64,000 nt of DNA, from contig JBAXPK010000007.1 of NCBI GenBank assembly GCA_037132275.1, positions 9,142 to 73,141 of the forward strand, read 5' to 3'. Every line of letters starts with the position of its first letter. Position 1 is the first letter of the stretch. The notes under the pieces are model-generated. The model saw only the letters and a list, made by a program, of their open reading frames with translations, searched no databases and had not been told where the DNA came from. Positions 1-8,186 of the stretch are shown one piece after another. The stretch comes from JAABPW01 sp037132275 (lineage in GTDB: Bacteria > Verrucomicrobiota > Kiritimatiellia > CAIKKV01 > CAITUY01). The position numbers were made by a program, and so were the translations under genes.

Positions 1-1
1 G

Positions 2-151
2 ACCCATATTCTTCGGCAGGCCCGTCGCCTGGCCGACTATGTGCTTTTCATGTATCTGGGTGAACTCATCGAGCACGGGCCGGCGGCCGAACTGTTTGAG
101 AATCCCCGCGAGGAATTGACGAAGGATTATATCAAGGGAACGATCAGTTAG
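2..151 (+). CDS. pstB: Phosphate ABC transporter ATP-binding protein PstB, C-terminal fragment
   Basis: Only the last 49 codons are in the window; the 5' part lies outside. The visible protein reads as the end of PstB: a His-switch-like Thr-His at its start, then ARRLADYVLFMYLGELIEHG, a 'LFENPRE' stretch and a terminal 'DYIKG'. All of these fit the conserved tail of the PstB family, which powers the PstSCAB high-affinity phosphate importer at the inner membrane. The gene stops 11 bases before cysC. Whether the two share a transcript cannot be told. A PhoB-type regulator (11220) and a PhoU-like protein (45829) also lie in the window, but neither is adjacent. Confidence 0.85.
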   Translation, partial: THILRQARRLADYVLFMYLGELIEHGPAAELFENPREELTKDYIKGTIS

Positions 152-162
152 GAGGCCAGGCC

Positions 163-684
163 ATGGTGAGTAGTAAGATTCAACCTGCAGTCGTGTGGTT
201 CACCGGATTATCAGGGTCCGGCAAGAGTACCCTTGCTGAGAAGGTGGAGCACGCCCTGAAGATGCGTGGCGTGGACACCGAGATTCTGGATGGCGACCGG
301 GTTCGCGCGGTCTTTCCGAGCATCGGGTTCTCCCTTGAGGAGCGCAACGCGCATATCCGCCGCATGGGCTTCATGGCGGGTCTCCTTGAGAAACACGGTG
401 TGGTGGTGCTGGCGAGTTTCGTGTCGCCTTATGCAGAGGCCCGCCAGGCGGCGCGGTGGCAATGCCGCAATTTTATTGAGGTCTATCTTTCCACCCCCCT
501 CGCCGAATGCGAGCGGCGCGATGTGAAAGGTCTCTACGGCAAGGCGCGCCGGGGCGAGATCTCCAACTTCACCGGAGTCAGTGATCCGTATGAAGTTCCG
601 GAGAATCCGGATCTGGTTATCGACACCACCGCCATGAGTGTGGAGGAATCTGTTGCCCTGGTTCTGGGGAGATTGCAGTCATGA
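163..684 (+). CDS. cysC: Adenylylsulfate (APS) kinase, stand-alone
   Basis: Phosphorylates adenosine 5'-phosphosulfate to PAPS in sulfate activation. At 173 aa it has the usual length for a free-standing CysC. The Walker A motif GLSGSGKST is at residues 15-23, followed by the substrate motif DGDRVR, the active-site FVSP motif, and a KGLYGKARRGEISNFTGV lid close to the family consensus. The usual 'GLN' after the DGD motif is replaced by 'AVFPSIGF', a small departure. The start follows an AGGAGG-like site. The stop overlaps the cysD start by 4 bases (ATGA), so the two are translationally coupled. A second APS kinase domain is fused to CysN just downstream. Confidence 0.93.
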   Translation: MVSSKIQPAVVWFTGLSGSGKSTLAEKVEHALKMRGVDTEILDGDRVRAVFPSIGFSLEERNAHIRRMGFMAGLLEKHGVVVLASFVSPYAEARQAARWQCRNFIEVYLSTPLAECERRDVKGLYGKARRGEISNFTGVSDPYEVPENPDLVIDTTAMSVEESVALVLGRLQS

Positions 685-1586
685 CAATCCATTCCCTGAC
701 CCATTTGAAGCAACTGGAAGCCGAGAGCATTCATATCATGCGCGAGGTGGCCGCAGAATTCGAGCGGCCGGTCATGCTTTACTCGGTCGGGAAAGACTCA
801 TCGGTCATGGTGCGGCTGGCCCAGAAGGCCTTTTACCCCGGACGGATTCCCTTTCCACTGATGCATGTGGATACAGGTTTCAAATTCGGGGAGATGATTG
901 AGTTCCGTGACCGGTTTGTGAAGGAGATCAAGGCGGATCTTATTGTGCATCAGCATGAAAAATCAGCCGACCTGTCGGTGAATCCCTTTGCCCTCGGAAC
1001 CCAGAAGTGCTGTGCGATACTTAAGACGCAGGCTCTGGTGGAAGCCATACGCAAACATAAGTTTGACGCCGCTTTCGGGGGCGCCCGCCGCGAGGAGGAG
1101 AAATCGCGGGCCAAGGAGCGGGTGTTCTCCTTTCGGGACGAGCTCGGGCAGTGGGATCCCAAAAACCAGCGTCCGGAACTGTGGAGCCTCTATAATACCC
1201 GGGTCAACACAGGCGAATCCATCCGAGTATTCCCCATCTCCAACTGGACCGAGTTGGATGTCTGGCAATATATCTACATGGAAAAGATTCCGGTGGTGCC
1301 CATGTACTTTGCGCAGGAGCGCGACATGATTGTGAGGGATGAGCAGTTGATTCCGTTCCAGGAAACCACGCCGCTCAAACCGGGCGAACACCCCTGCAAA
1401 GTGCTGAGTCGATTCCGCACCCTGGGCTGTTATCCCTGTACCGGGGCCATCCGGTCATCGGCGTCAACGGTGGCGGAAATCATCGAGGAAATGATGGTCG
1501 TACGCATCTCCGAACGTTCGACCCGCGTGATTGATCATGACGCCGAGGGCTCGATGGAAATGAAGAAACGGGAAGGGTATTTCTAG
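681..1586 (+). CDS. cysD: Sulfate adenylyltransferase subunit 2 (CysD)
   Basis: Catalytic subunit of ATP sulfurylase, making APS from sulfate and ATP in complex with the GTPase CysN. The 301-aa length matches E. coli CysD (about 302). It carries the PP-loop of the PAPS-reductase/ATP-sulfurylase fold (SVGKDSSVM, about residues 34-42), the FGGARREEEKSRAKERVFSF block, and a Cys-containing C-terminal region with 'TLGCYPCTGAI'. It overlaps cysC by an ATGA junction and is one base from cysNC, so the three form one operon. Product: APS, passed to the APS kinase domains encoded on either side. Confidence 0.96.
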   Translation: MTIHSLTHLKQLEAESIHIMREVAAEFERPVMLYSVGKDSSVMVRLAQKAFYPGRIPFPLMHVDTGFKFGEMIEFRDRFVKEIKADLIVHQHEKSADLSVNPFALGTQKCCAILKTQALVEAIRKHKFDAAFGGARREEEKSRAKERVFSFRDELGQWDPKNQRPELWSLYNTRVNTGESIRVFPISNWTELDVWQYIYMEKIPVVPMYFAQERDMIVRDEQLIPFQETTPLKPGEHPCKVLSRFRTLGCYPCTGAIRSSASTVAEIIEEMMVVRISERSTRVIDHDAEGSMEMKKREGYF

Positions 1587-1587
1587 A

Positions 1588-3519
1588 ATGAATGCGATTG
1601 AGGCATTTCTGGCGGAGAATGAGAAGAAGGATCTGCTTCGGTTTTCGACGGCGGGCAGCATTGACGACGGCAAGTCAACCCTGATCGGCCGTTTACTGCA
1701 CGACTCAAAGAATGTCTACGAGGATACGCTGGCGTCGATCAAAAAGGCGTCTCGTGAAAAAATGTCGGAGGAACAGATCGACCTTGCCTTGCTCACTGAC
1801 GGTCTTAAGGCAGAACGCGAGCAGGGGATCACCATTGACGTCGCCTACCGCTATTTTTCGACACCGCGCCGGAAATTCATCATCGCCGACACGCCCGGAC
1901 ACGAGCAATACACCCGGAATATGGCGACCGGCGCCTCGACCGCCAATCTTTCGGTTGTGCTGGTGGATGCGCGTCATGGCATCCTTCCCCAGACGCGGCG
2001 CCATGCGTTTATCGCCTCCCTGCTGGGGGTGCCGCACATGATTGTGGCCGTGAACAAAATGGATGCCGTGGACTATCGGGAAGACGTCTTTCAGGCGATT
2101 CGCGACGAGTTCGCTGAGTTTGCCTCGAAGCTGGGCATCAAGGATCTGCGTTTCATTCCGCTGAGTGCCCTCAAGGGCGATAACGTCGTCCATCGCAGTG
2201 GAAACATGACCTGGTACCGGGGCGAAAGCCTGATGGAAATCCTGGAGAACGTCTACATCGGCAGCGACCATAATCTCGTGGATCTGCGGTTCCCCATCCA
2301 ATATGTGGTGCGCCCGGATATGGGCTTCCGCGGCTATGCCGGAGTTGTCACCTCCGGTGTCATCCGTCGGGGGGATGAGGTGTTGGCGCTCCCTTCGATG
2401 AAAGTCAGCCGGGTCAAATCGATTGTCACCTTTGATGGCGACGTGGAAGAGGCCTGTTCGCCCATGTCGGTAACGGTCACCCTGGAAGACGAGCGTGATA
2501 TCAGCCGCGGGGAAATGCTGGTCCGTCCGCATAACCTTCCCAAAATGGACCGGCGTTTTGAAGGCATGGTGGTGTGGATGGGGGATGCCCCAATGGATCT
2601 GAATGCCAGCTATTTCATCAAGCACACCACCCGCCTGACCCGGTGCCGGGTGGACGAAATCCGTTACAAGGTGAATGTGAACACCCTGGCCAGAGAGGCC
2701 ATGACGGGACTCGCCTTGAATGACATTGGCCGGGTTGTCTTCACCGCCAATCAACCCCTGTTCAGTGATTCCTACGAGAAGAACCGGGGAACCGGCTCAT
2801 TTATCCTGATTGACCCCGTGACCAACGCCACTGCGGCAGCCGGGATGATCATTGATCGCGAACCAGCGGAACAGCTTGTTTCCCGCATCACCCCCGGGGT
2901 AGGGGCGCACACGATGAGCCGGCATGGCCGCCAGATCGAGGCCGGGGAGCGGGTGGCGCGTTATGGGCAGAAGCCGGCGACCCTGTGGCTGACCGGTCTG
3001 GTGGGATCGGGAAAATCAAGTCTGGCTGGCGCGCTAGAGCGGAAGCTTTTCGACTTGGGCGCCGTCAGCGTTGTCCTCGATGGTTCGAATGTGCGGTCGG
3101 GCCTCAACCGTGAACTGGATTTCACGTCCGAGGGGATGGCCGAACATCTCCGCCGCGTCGCTGAGATGGCTCGGCTCCTGAACGATGCCGGGTTGGTGGT
3201 TATATGCGCCTTTGTTTCCCCTCATGAAAAGGTGCGCCGGCAGGTGGCTGAAATTATTGGAATCGACCGGTTTCTGGAAGTTCACGTGGATGCGCCCCTT
3301 GAGTGGTGCCAGGCTCACGACCACACTGGGTTCTATCAGCGGGCCGAGGTAGGCGAGGTGCGCAACGTGGCGGGCATCAGTTTTCCTTATGAAGCGCCGA
3401 CCACGCCCTCGCTCAGGGTGTCGACGCCGGATATGACGCCTGAAGGTGCTGTATCAATCGTCATGAACCTGCTGCGTAAACAAGGGATATTCCCGGTCGG
3501 TGCTCTCTCAAATGAGTGA
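1588..3519 (+). CDS. cysNC: Bifunctional sulfate adenylyltransferase subunit 1 / APS kinase (CysNC)
   Basis: A 643-aa fusion. The N-terminal part is the GTPase subunit of ATP sulfurylase: G1 loop GSIDDGKST at residues 23-31, DTPGHEQYTRNM switch II, NKMD G4 motif, then EF-Tu-like beta-barrel domains. From about residue 460 comes an APS kinase domain with Walker A GLVGSGKSS (470-478) and FVSPH. This second kinase has a less canonical substrate motif (DGSNVRSGLN, Ser for Asp) and a weakened lid (DHTGFYQRAEVGEV in place of D-KGLY-KAR). Its activity may be reduced or specialised, since a cleaner CysC sits two genes upstream. The start codon follows the cysD stop by one base. Confidence 0.95.
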   Translation: MNAIEAFLAENEKKDLLRFSTAGSIDDGKSTLIGRLLHDSKNVYEDTLASIKKASREKMSEEQIDLALLTDGLKAEREQGITIDVAYRYFSTPRRKFIIADTPGHEQYTRNMATGASTANLSVVLVDARHGILPQTRRHAFIASLLGVPHMIVAVNKMDAVDYREDVFQAIRDEFAEFASKLGIKDLRFIPLSALKGDNVVHRSGNMTWYRGESLMEILENVYIGSDHNLVDLRFPIQYVVRPDMGFRGYAGVVTSGVIRRGDEVLALPSMKVSRVKSIVTFDGDVEEACSPMSVTVTLEDERDISRGEMLVRPHNLPKMDRRFEGMVVWMGDAPMDLNASYFIKHTTRLTRCRVDEIRYKVNVNTLAREAMTGLALNDIGRVVFTANQPLFSDSYEKNRGTGSFILIDPVTNATAAAGMIIDREPAEQLVSRITPGVGAHTMSRHGRQIEAGERVARYGQKPATLWLTGLVGSGKSSLAGALERKLFDLGAVSVVLDGSNVRSGLNRELDFTSEGMAEHLRRVAEMARLLNDAGLVVICAFVSPHEKVRRQVAEIIGIDRFLEVHVDAPLEWCQAHDHTGFYQRAEVGEVRNVAGISFPYEAPTTPSLRVSTPDMTPEGAVSIVMNLLRKQGIFPVGALSNE

Positions 3520-3552
3520 AGTTAATACTTTGCTGGCAGGGGTGATGCCTAA

Positions 3553-3966
3553 TTGAAGATTCCAAACAGCGTGGAACGCGTTCTTAAATTTGGCGTGGTC
3601 GGGGTCTTGACCTTCGCGCTGGATCTTATTCTTCTTTATGTTTGTATCGACTGGTTGGAATGGAATTACATTATCGCGACGGGAATCGCGTTCACAATGG
3701 CCGTTTCTGTAAACTATTATGGCGACCGGCGCTGGGTGTTCAAAGGCACTCTCAGGTCCATCCGGGCGGGGTATGTTATTTTCATGGTCATCGGATGCGT
3801 GGGCGCGGCCATTGCCATGGTCGGCATGTCCGTCCTCGTGGGGGTTTTCCACATTCATTATTTTGCATCGCGCATCGCCATTGCGAGCCTGGTGGGCCTG
3901 TGGAACTATTTCATGAACCTCTATGTAAACTTTCAGGTGACAGGCAAGCACGGGGAGGCTTCCTGA
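3553..3966 (+). CDS. GtrA-like membrane protein
   Basis: A 137-aa, four-helix inner-membrane protein of the GtrA family, thought to flip or help flip polyprenyl-linked sugars. The opening FGVVGVLTFALDLILLY and the motif around NYYGDRRWVFKG between helices 2 and 3 are typical of the family. The start is TTG at 3553 with an AGGGG site about 9 bases upstream; no good ATG lies near. It follows cysNC by 33 bases and could be cotranscribed with it, but there is no functional link. A cell-envelope polysaccharide role is a family-level guess; no GtrB-type glycosyltransferase is adjacent. Confidence 0.82.
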   Translation: MKIPNSVERVLKFGVVGVLTFALDLILLYVCIDWLEWNYIIATGIAFTMAVSVNYYGDRRWVFKGTLRSIRAGYVIFMVIGCVGAAIAMVGMSVLVGVFHIHYFASRIAIASLVGLWNYFMNLYVNFQVTGKHGEAS

Positions 3967-4009
3967 ATCTGTTTCCCGTCCCCGCAGCCCGGGTGTGCCG
4001 GCTTGCGAG

Positions 4010-4040
4010 CATCTAACGTGAGCGTTGTTGTTTCCTAACA
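4010..4040. repeat. 31-bp element, copy A, ahead of the small CxxC gene
   Basis: Begins with CATCTAACG and ends with TGTTTCCTAACA. An element of identical length with identical ends lies at 4298-4328; only the middle 10 bases differ, and half of those match. Each copy ends about 40-50 bases before a small gene. It may be a shared regulatory site or the boundary of an inserted unit. Confidence 0.7.
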
Positions 4041-4082
4041 TAGGGTGTCTATCGTCTTTCCAAGTTAAGGAGGAATGACGAT

Positions 4083-4271
4083 ATGAAATGTTTAAAATGC
4101 AACGACGAAGTAGATATTAAGAAGAACGAAATCCCGCCACGTTGGTACGGGCATTACGAGAACGCGAAACTCGCGAAGCTCATGTGCGTGGAATGCCTTG
4201 TGACCCATAAAGAGATATGGGATTTGGTACGGACGGGGTGTGGGGGTGGTAAGCAAGCCCTTTCGGCTTGA
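4083..4271 (+). CDS. Small protein with two CxxC pairs
   Basis: A 62-aa protein, family not recognised. Cysteine pairs at residues 3/6 and 35/38 could bind one zinc ion as a small zinc-ribbon-like knuckle. The rest is charged, with no membrane segment or signal peptide. An AAGGAGGAAT ribosome site is centred about 10 bases before the ATG. The gene is visibly richer in A than its neighbours, which may mean recent acquisition. It lies between two near-identical 31-bp elements (4010 and 4298), so gene plus element makes a unit of about 288 bp. Function unknown. Confidence 0.72.
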   Translation: MKCLKCNDEVDIKKNEIPPRWYGHYENAKLAKLMCVECLVTHKEIWDLVRTGCGGGKQALSA

Positions 4272-4297
4272 CTGTTCTCGTCCACCCTGCTGACGAA

Positions 4298-4328
4298 CAT
4301 CTAACGAGCGGGTCGCTGTTTCCTAACA
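4298..4328. repeat. 31-bp element, copy B, ahead of the CBM48 gene
   Basis: Second copy of the CATCTAACG...TGTTTCCTAACA element, same 31-base length as copy A. It is followed 51 bases later by the start of the carbohydrate-binding gene. CCACCCTG just before it can pair with CAGGGTTGG just after it, with one bulge. Confidence 0.7.
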
Positions 4329-4379
4329 GGGTTGGCTTATGATGTGGTTTTTGATCGTTTACAAACGGAGCAACATATC

Positions 4380-4706
4380 ATGGCAAAGAAGGCAGTGAAA
4401 AGCGCGGTGACGACGCGTGCAACGGTAAAACCGCAACTACCCCGGCGTAAGCGGGTAACATTCCGGTTTCAGGCGAAAGAAGGAGCCGATGTGCGTGTGG
4501 CGGGGAGTTTTAACAACTGGGATCCCAAGGCCCGGCTCCTGAACCCGGCGAAGGGAAACGGCGAGTACGCCAGTGCGATTCTGCTTCCGGCGGGACGTCA
4601 CGAATACAAGTTCATCGTGGATGGCCAATGGCTTGGTGATCCGGTCTGTGCTGAGAAGGTTCCGGACGGGCACGGCGCGATGAATAGCGTGGTTGTGGTC
4701 GAGTAG
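4380..4706 (+). CDS. Stand-alone glycogen-binding (CBM48/AMPK-beta type) domain protein
   Basis: 108 aa. A basic N-terminal tail of about 30 residues (Lys, Arg, Thr) is followed by one carbohydrate-binding module of the AMPK1/isoamylase-N family. It shows VRVAGSFNNWDP, then LPAGRHEYKFIVDGQW and a closing 'NSVVVVE' strand, which is the whole domain. No catalytic domain follows. The ATG at 4380 has a CGGAG site 9 bases upstream; an in-frame TTG at 4332 has none. It probably binds glycogen or starch-like glucans in the cytoplasm. Its partner is unknown and no glycogen enzyme is nearby. Confidence 0.88.
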   Translation: MAKKAVKSAVTTRATVKPQLPRRKRVTFRFQAKEGADVRVAGSFNNWDPKARLLNPAKGNGEYASAILLPAGRHEYKFIVDGQWLGDPVCAEKVPDGHGAMNSVVVVE

Positions 4707-4755
4707 GTGGGTGCGGTATCGCCCCGGGTACTCCGATAACGGGGCAACCAAAACG

Positions 4756-5694
4756 ATGACACGATTTCCTGGCGTATTATTGTTGTCTTTCCTGGGCATG
4801 ACGGCTACCGCCCTGGCCGGTGCCGACACAAATTTTTTCTCTGAGGTCGCCGGGCGATTTCACCCGTCCAAGCCGTCTGCGGTCATGAATTACGACGTGA
4901 GCTACGCTCTGATGAGTATTCGTCTCAAGCGCGTCGCCAGCGCCACGATGACCGCCACCGAGGGGGTGTGGTGCGGTAGCGTCTCCAACTCGTCGAGCCC
5001 CGCCTGCATGATCGATTTTTTTGTCGCCACGCCCCGGGGCGACGAGGGCGAGATGAGTCTATATAAGCGCACGGTCTCCGTGCTGACCCTACCGGATTTG
5101 AAACTCATTACGTATGTGAAGCAAAACGATGAATTCATCAAGCCGTTCTTCGGGAAAGGGCGGCGGATGAAATATACCGAGGAGTATAACTTCGAGCCCG
5201 CCGCTATGACCTACCGCCGCCACGATTTTGTGACCGGCACGGTGGAAACGAATCTCCAGGGCATGGCCGACCTGGCTAGGCAGAGCACGGAAGTCGCCGA
5301 TGTGATCCGTGCCTTGTATGCGTCCTACCAGGGGGCCCCGGCGGTCGGTCGGCCTGTGGCGGACAAGATTCATTTTAACGTGGATGGCGCCGTCCGGACG
5401 TTCGATCTCAAGATGAAGAAGGGACGGATATCAGTCCCTGTTCTGTCTCGGAAACTCATGGCGTTGTATGCCGACATCCAGCCGGGGGCGGGATGTACCG
5501 ACCGGAATGAAAGCTTTTCCATGTGGTGCGTGCCGTTCAAGGAACTCTCTCGTGAAACGAATGATCCGAAACTGCAGCAACTTGCCGAAACGAGTCTGGA
5601 GTGCTCCATGGTGCCCTTATCAGGAGAGTACGCTTTGTTCCTGGGCAGTTTGCAGTGCACGCTCGCCACCATTGGCACCCATTCCTGGGATTAA
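4756..5694 (+). CDS. Secreted protein, possibly DUF3108-like
   Basis: 312 aa. A clear signal peptide (hydrophobic LLLSFLGMTATALA) is followed by a soluble domain rich in beta strands. The strand pattern (ending YDVSYALMSIRLKRV, and later RTFDLKMKKGRI) resembles periplasmic DUF3108-type proteins, but this is only a resemblance. Five or more cysteines sit in the mature part, which suggests disulfides. The ATG at 4756 places the signal peptide correctly; an in-frame upstream start at 4693 would bury it. It stands alone between the CBM48 gene and the lipid-enzyme-like operon. Function unknown. Confidence 0.75.
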   Translation: MTRFPGVLLLSFLGMTATALAGADTNFFSEVAGRFHPSKPSAVMNYDVSYALMSIRLKRVASATMTATEGVWCGSVSNSSSPACMIDFFVATPRGDEGEMSLYKRTVSVLTLPDLKLITYVKQNDEFIKPFFGKGRRMKYTEEYNFEPAAMTYRRHDFVTGTVETNLQGMADLARQSTEVADVIRALYASYQGAPAVGRPVADKIHFNVDGAVRTFDLKMKKGRISVPVLSRKLMALYADIQPGAGCTDRNESFSMWCVPFKELSRETNDPKLQQLAETSLECSMVPLSGEYALFLGSLQCTLATIGTHSWD

Positions 5695-5788
5695 GCTCAA
5701 CCCTAGGGGCCGGGCGCGATGCCGGGGCAGTACTGACTAGACCCCAATGAAATCCTAATGGTTGTCAAACATTGCTCTAACGATTGAA

Positions 5789-5797
5789 TGTTATAAT
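5789..5797 (+). promoter_or_regulatory. Extended -10 promoter element
   Basis: TGTTATAAT is a perfect TG-N-TATAAT extended -10. The best -35-like hexamer upstream is poorly spaced, as is common for extended -10 promoters. Transcription from here would start near 5804, which argues against the TTG at 5784 as the start of the next gene. Confidence 0.45.
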
Positions 5798-5807
5798 TCA
5801 CATCCAT

Positions 5808-8186
5808 ATGGAATCAGCTACGGGTACAATGACAGGCGGCGATGATCTGGCAAGGCTCCGCAGCCTGTTGCAGATGGGTGAAGGCGGTGACCGCCTGGCT
5901 GAGGCGCTGCCATTCGGCATTGGCGATGCGACGGCAGGCGCCGAGAACGAACTGCAGACGGTGGTAACTGGTCCTCGCGAACAGGTAGATCTGGCCCGTG
6001 CGGTGGAGGAATCGAGCTACTTCAAGAACCTCATGCGGCGCGCCGCCGTGGGGGAAGCCTCCAAGAGCCTGGTTCGGGACATTAAGGATTTCCTGGCGGA
6101 CAACCGGGAGTCGGCTTGGGAGAACAGTTGGGTGTACTTCCCGGCAGACCTCATGACGCCTTATGCGCAGTCCGTGTTCGAGGGGGATCTGTATGCCGAC
6201 AAACAGGCGCCGGGCGTCCGCCGATCAGATGCAGGCCGTTTTGAGATTCAACGCAACGGGATCCGTTGCGTTCGCATTCCCGTAAGTTATCTCCTGAAGC
6301 TGGCACTGGCCGATGCCATCAGCTTCGGTCGGGAACCGCACCCGGTGGTTCGCAGCACAGGCGAGAGGCTGATGCGTCATTTCCTCAACGACAACACCTC
6401 TCCCGAGACGCTGTCGTTCCACACAGTGGGTTCATCGTCCGAGCCGGGATTGGGCCGTGCGCTGGCAGAGGAGACGCTGAGGCGTTTTCTGCTGGTGCAG
6501 TTTCTGACCATGTACGCGAACGAGAAGTTCGAGCTGCGCGCAAGGGGGCAGCAGACGCTGGTCTGCCTCGCGCCGCACACCCCCCGGCGCCAGAAGCAGT
6601 TGAATGAAATGGTGGCGGACTCGTTCTATCGCGACCTCTTCATGAGTCCATGCCTGTCAGGGTGGGATCGCGGGGAGGACAAGTACCATTATATGATCCT
6701 GTGCCACGAGGTGCTTTCGCGCAGCCGGCTCAACACCATGGCAAAGCTGCGCGAGTGTGGCATTCTTTCACGGGATTTGGTGACCCTGCCGACGGTGTCC
6801 AACACGAGCCTGGCCAACAACGGCACGCATATCACCCTGGGCAGCCGCCGCCTTACCGCCTTGATGGCCCCCGGCGGGGGCAATGGGTTCACGGCGCAGG
6901 ACGAAAAACGGACGGGCGACCTCGTTGTAAAGATTGTTGAACATTTTCTCCCCCTCTTTGTCGGGACTTACACAGCGGCGCCGCACCGGTTGGATTTTCG
7001 CGACTTTCATCCGGAGTCAGTGTTGGGATTTCTGCCGCACGAACTCGACTTCACCCATTTGCGCATGTTGTGGCGGCGCTGGCAGGGCAAGGCCGATCTC
7101 AAATGCCTGGGGGTCACGCTGACGCCCTTCGGGCCGCGTGCGCTGGATCGTTTCCTGGCCACGGTGCTCGGGTTACGCGGCGACTGGGTGCCGGATCAGC
7201 GCCTGATTGACTACCTTGTCTCGCCCCTGAGCACGGACCACAGTCCGGCCCTTGACGGGACGATAGGCAATGATGAGCGGCTCAAGCGGGATCTGGCCCA
7301 GATGGGTGTGTTTGACCCACGGATGTCTTTCTACTCCCTGTATCGCCAGCGGATTTTCTCCAAGATGGGATTCTGCGGGTTTGAGGGGCGCCACTACAGC
7401 CAGTTCGCGAGCATCACCCGGGACATGGCTGCGGCCACCGATATGCAGCGGCTGGTTACCGCGTTGGCCTACCAGTATGTGTTGACTGGCGCCGTGACCC
7501 ATGTAGACATCCCGGACACGCCTGAAGTCGAGAGCGAACGGCGCCAGGTCTTTTTCGGGACGGCCATCGGTATCCCGACGTTTTTTGTCAGAACTCAGAC
7601 CTCGAACCGGTTTCTCCAGCATATCCTGGGACGAGCGGCACGAACCCGTGATAGTCACCGGTATTCGGGGCGCACCCGCGTTTATAACGACGAATACCGC
7701 CGGGCACTAGTGGCAACCCTGGAACATGACGGTGCGGGGCTGATCGAATCCCTCGGGCTCGGTGAGACCGTGAGCGACCTGAAGCGGAGAATCGAGCCGG
7801 CCGGAAAAGGATCGGCGCTGGACGCCCTCCTCACGGGAATTCTGGACGAGGCGGGAACCTCATCACCGCTGAAAGCGTCCGCAGGGACATTCAACGAGGC
7901 GGCGGAACGCTACTACCGGGACACCCTGCTGAAGAATTTTGTGGCTGAAGCGCTTGATTTGTTCGCCCGCGACCTGAAGGAACTCGCAAGCCGCTCGTCT
8001 GGCGGTGGGGAGGAGGCGAAGGCCCTATTGTCGGCGCTAAACGGGGAGGATCCGACTTCCTTCCTGGAGGCGGTACGGGGCACGGTGCTGGAAGGGAAAG
8101 TCTCCCAGTCCGTTCTGGTCAAGCTCATCAGCCTCGTACTGCTGGTCATCCGCCACCACTGTGAAGAGAACGGAGGCAAACCATGA
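5808..8186 (+). CDS. Large protein of unknown function, first gene of a lipid-enzyme-like operon
   Basis: About 792 aa and not recognised. It has no signal peptide, no convincing membrane segment and no nucleotide-binding loop that I can see. It is soluble-looking and Arg-rich. Notable pieces are 'HTPRRQKQLNEMVADSFYRD', 'FHPESVLGFLPHELDFTHLRM', 'MGFCGFEGRHYSQFASI' and 'RYSGRTRVYNDEYRRAL'. The C-terminal 150 residues look helical. The start is uncertain: ATG 5808 is nearly leaderless from the extended -10 element, ATG 5829 has a weak ACGGG, and TTG 5784 lies upstream of the promoter. Its stop overlaps the next gene (ATGA), so it is coupled to the decarboxylase-like protein. A role in phospholipid or envelope metabolism is inferred from neighbours only. 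Confidence 0.8.
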   Translation: MESATGTMTGGDDLARLRSLLQMGEGGDRLAEALPFGIGDATAGAENELQTVVTGPREQVDLARAVEESSYFKNLMRRAAVGEASKSLVRDIKDFLADNRESAWENSWVYFPADLMTPYAQSVFEGDLYADKQAPGVRRSDAGRFEIQRNGIRCVRIPVSYLLKLALADAISFGREPHPVVRSTGERLMRHFLNDNTSPETLSFHTVGSSSEPGLGRALAEETLRRFLLVQFLTMYANEKFELRARGQQTLVCLAPHTPRRQKQLNEMVADSFYRDLFMSPCLSGWDRGEDKYHYMILCHEVLSRSRLNTMAKLRECGILSRDLVTLPTVSNTSLANNGTHITLGSRRLTALMAPGGGNGFTAQDEKRTGDLVVKIVEHFLPLFVGTYTAAPHRLDFRDFHPESVLGFLPHELDFTHLRMLWRRWQGKADLKCLGVTLTPFGPRALDRFLATVLGLRGDWVPDQRLIDYLVSPLSTDHSPALDGTIGNDERLKRDLAQMGVFDPRMSFYSLYRQRIFSKMGFCGFEGRHYSQFASITRDMAAATDMQRLVTALAYQYVLTGAVTHVDIPDTPEVESERRQVFFGTAIGIPTFFVRTQTSNRFLQHILGRAARTRDSHRYSGRTRVYNDEYRRALVATLEHDGAGLIESLGLGETVSDLKRRIEPAGKGSALDALLTGILDEAGTSSPLKASAGTFNEAAERYYRDTLLKNFVAEALDLFARDLKELASRSSGGGEEAKALLSALNGEDPTSFLEAVRGTVLEGKVSQSVLVKLISLVLLVIRHHCEENGGKP

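Noticed and set aside
1705..2754. 349-codon antisense frame inside cysNC
   Set aside because: It is a mirror of the codon bias of a clearly real gene; the cysNC motifs are complete on the plus strand.
4010..4337. Integron attC sites
   Set aside because: ATCTAAC fits the R'' core, but no convincing GTTRRRY partner or full attC stem is present and no integrase is in the window. Kept only as an unexplained repeat.
5784..5807. TTG start for the large unknown protein
   Set aside because: It lies upstream of the extended -10 element TGTTATAAT and has no ribosome site.
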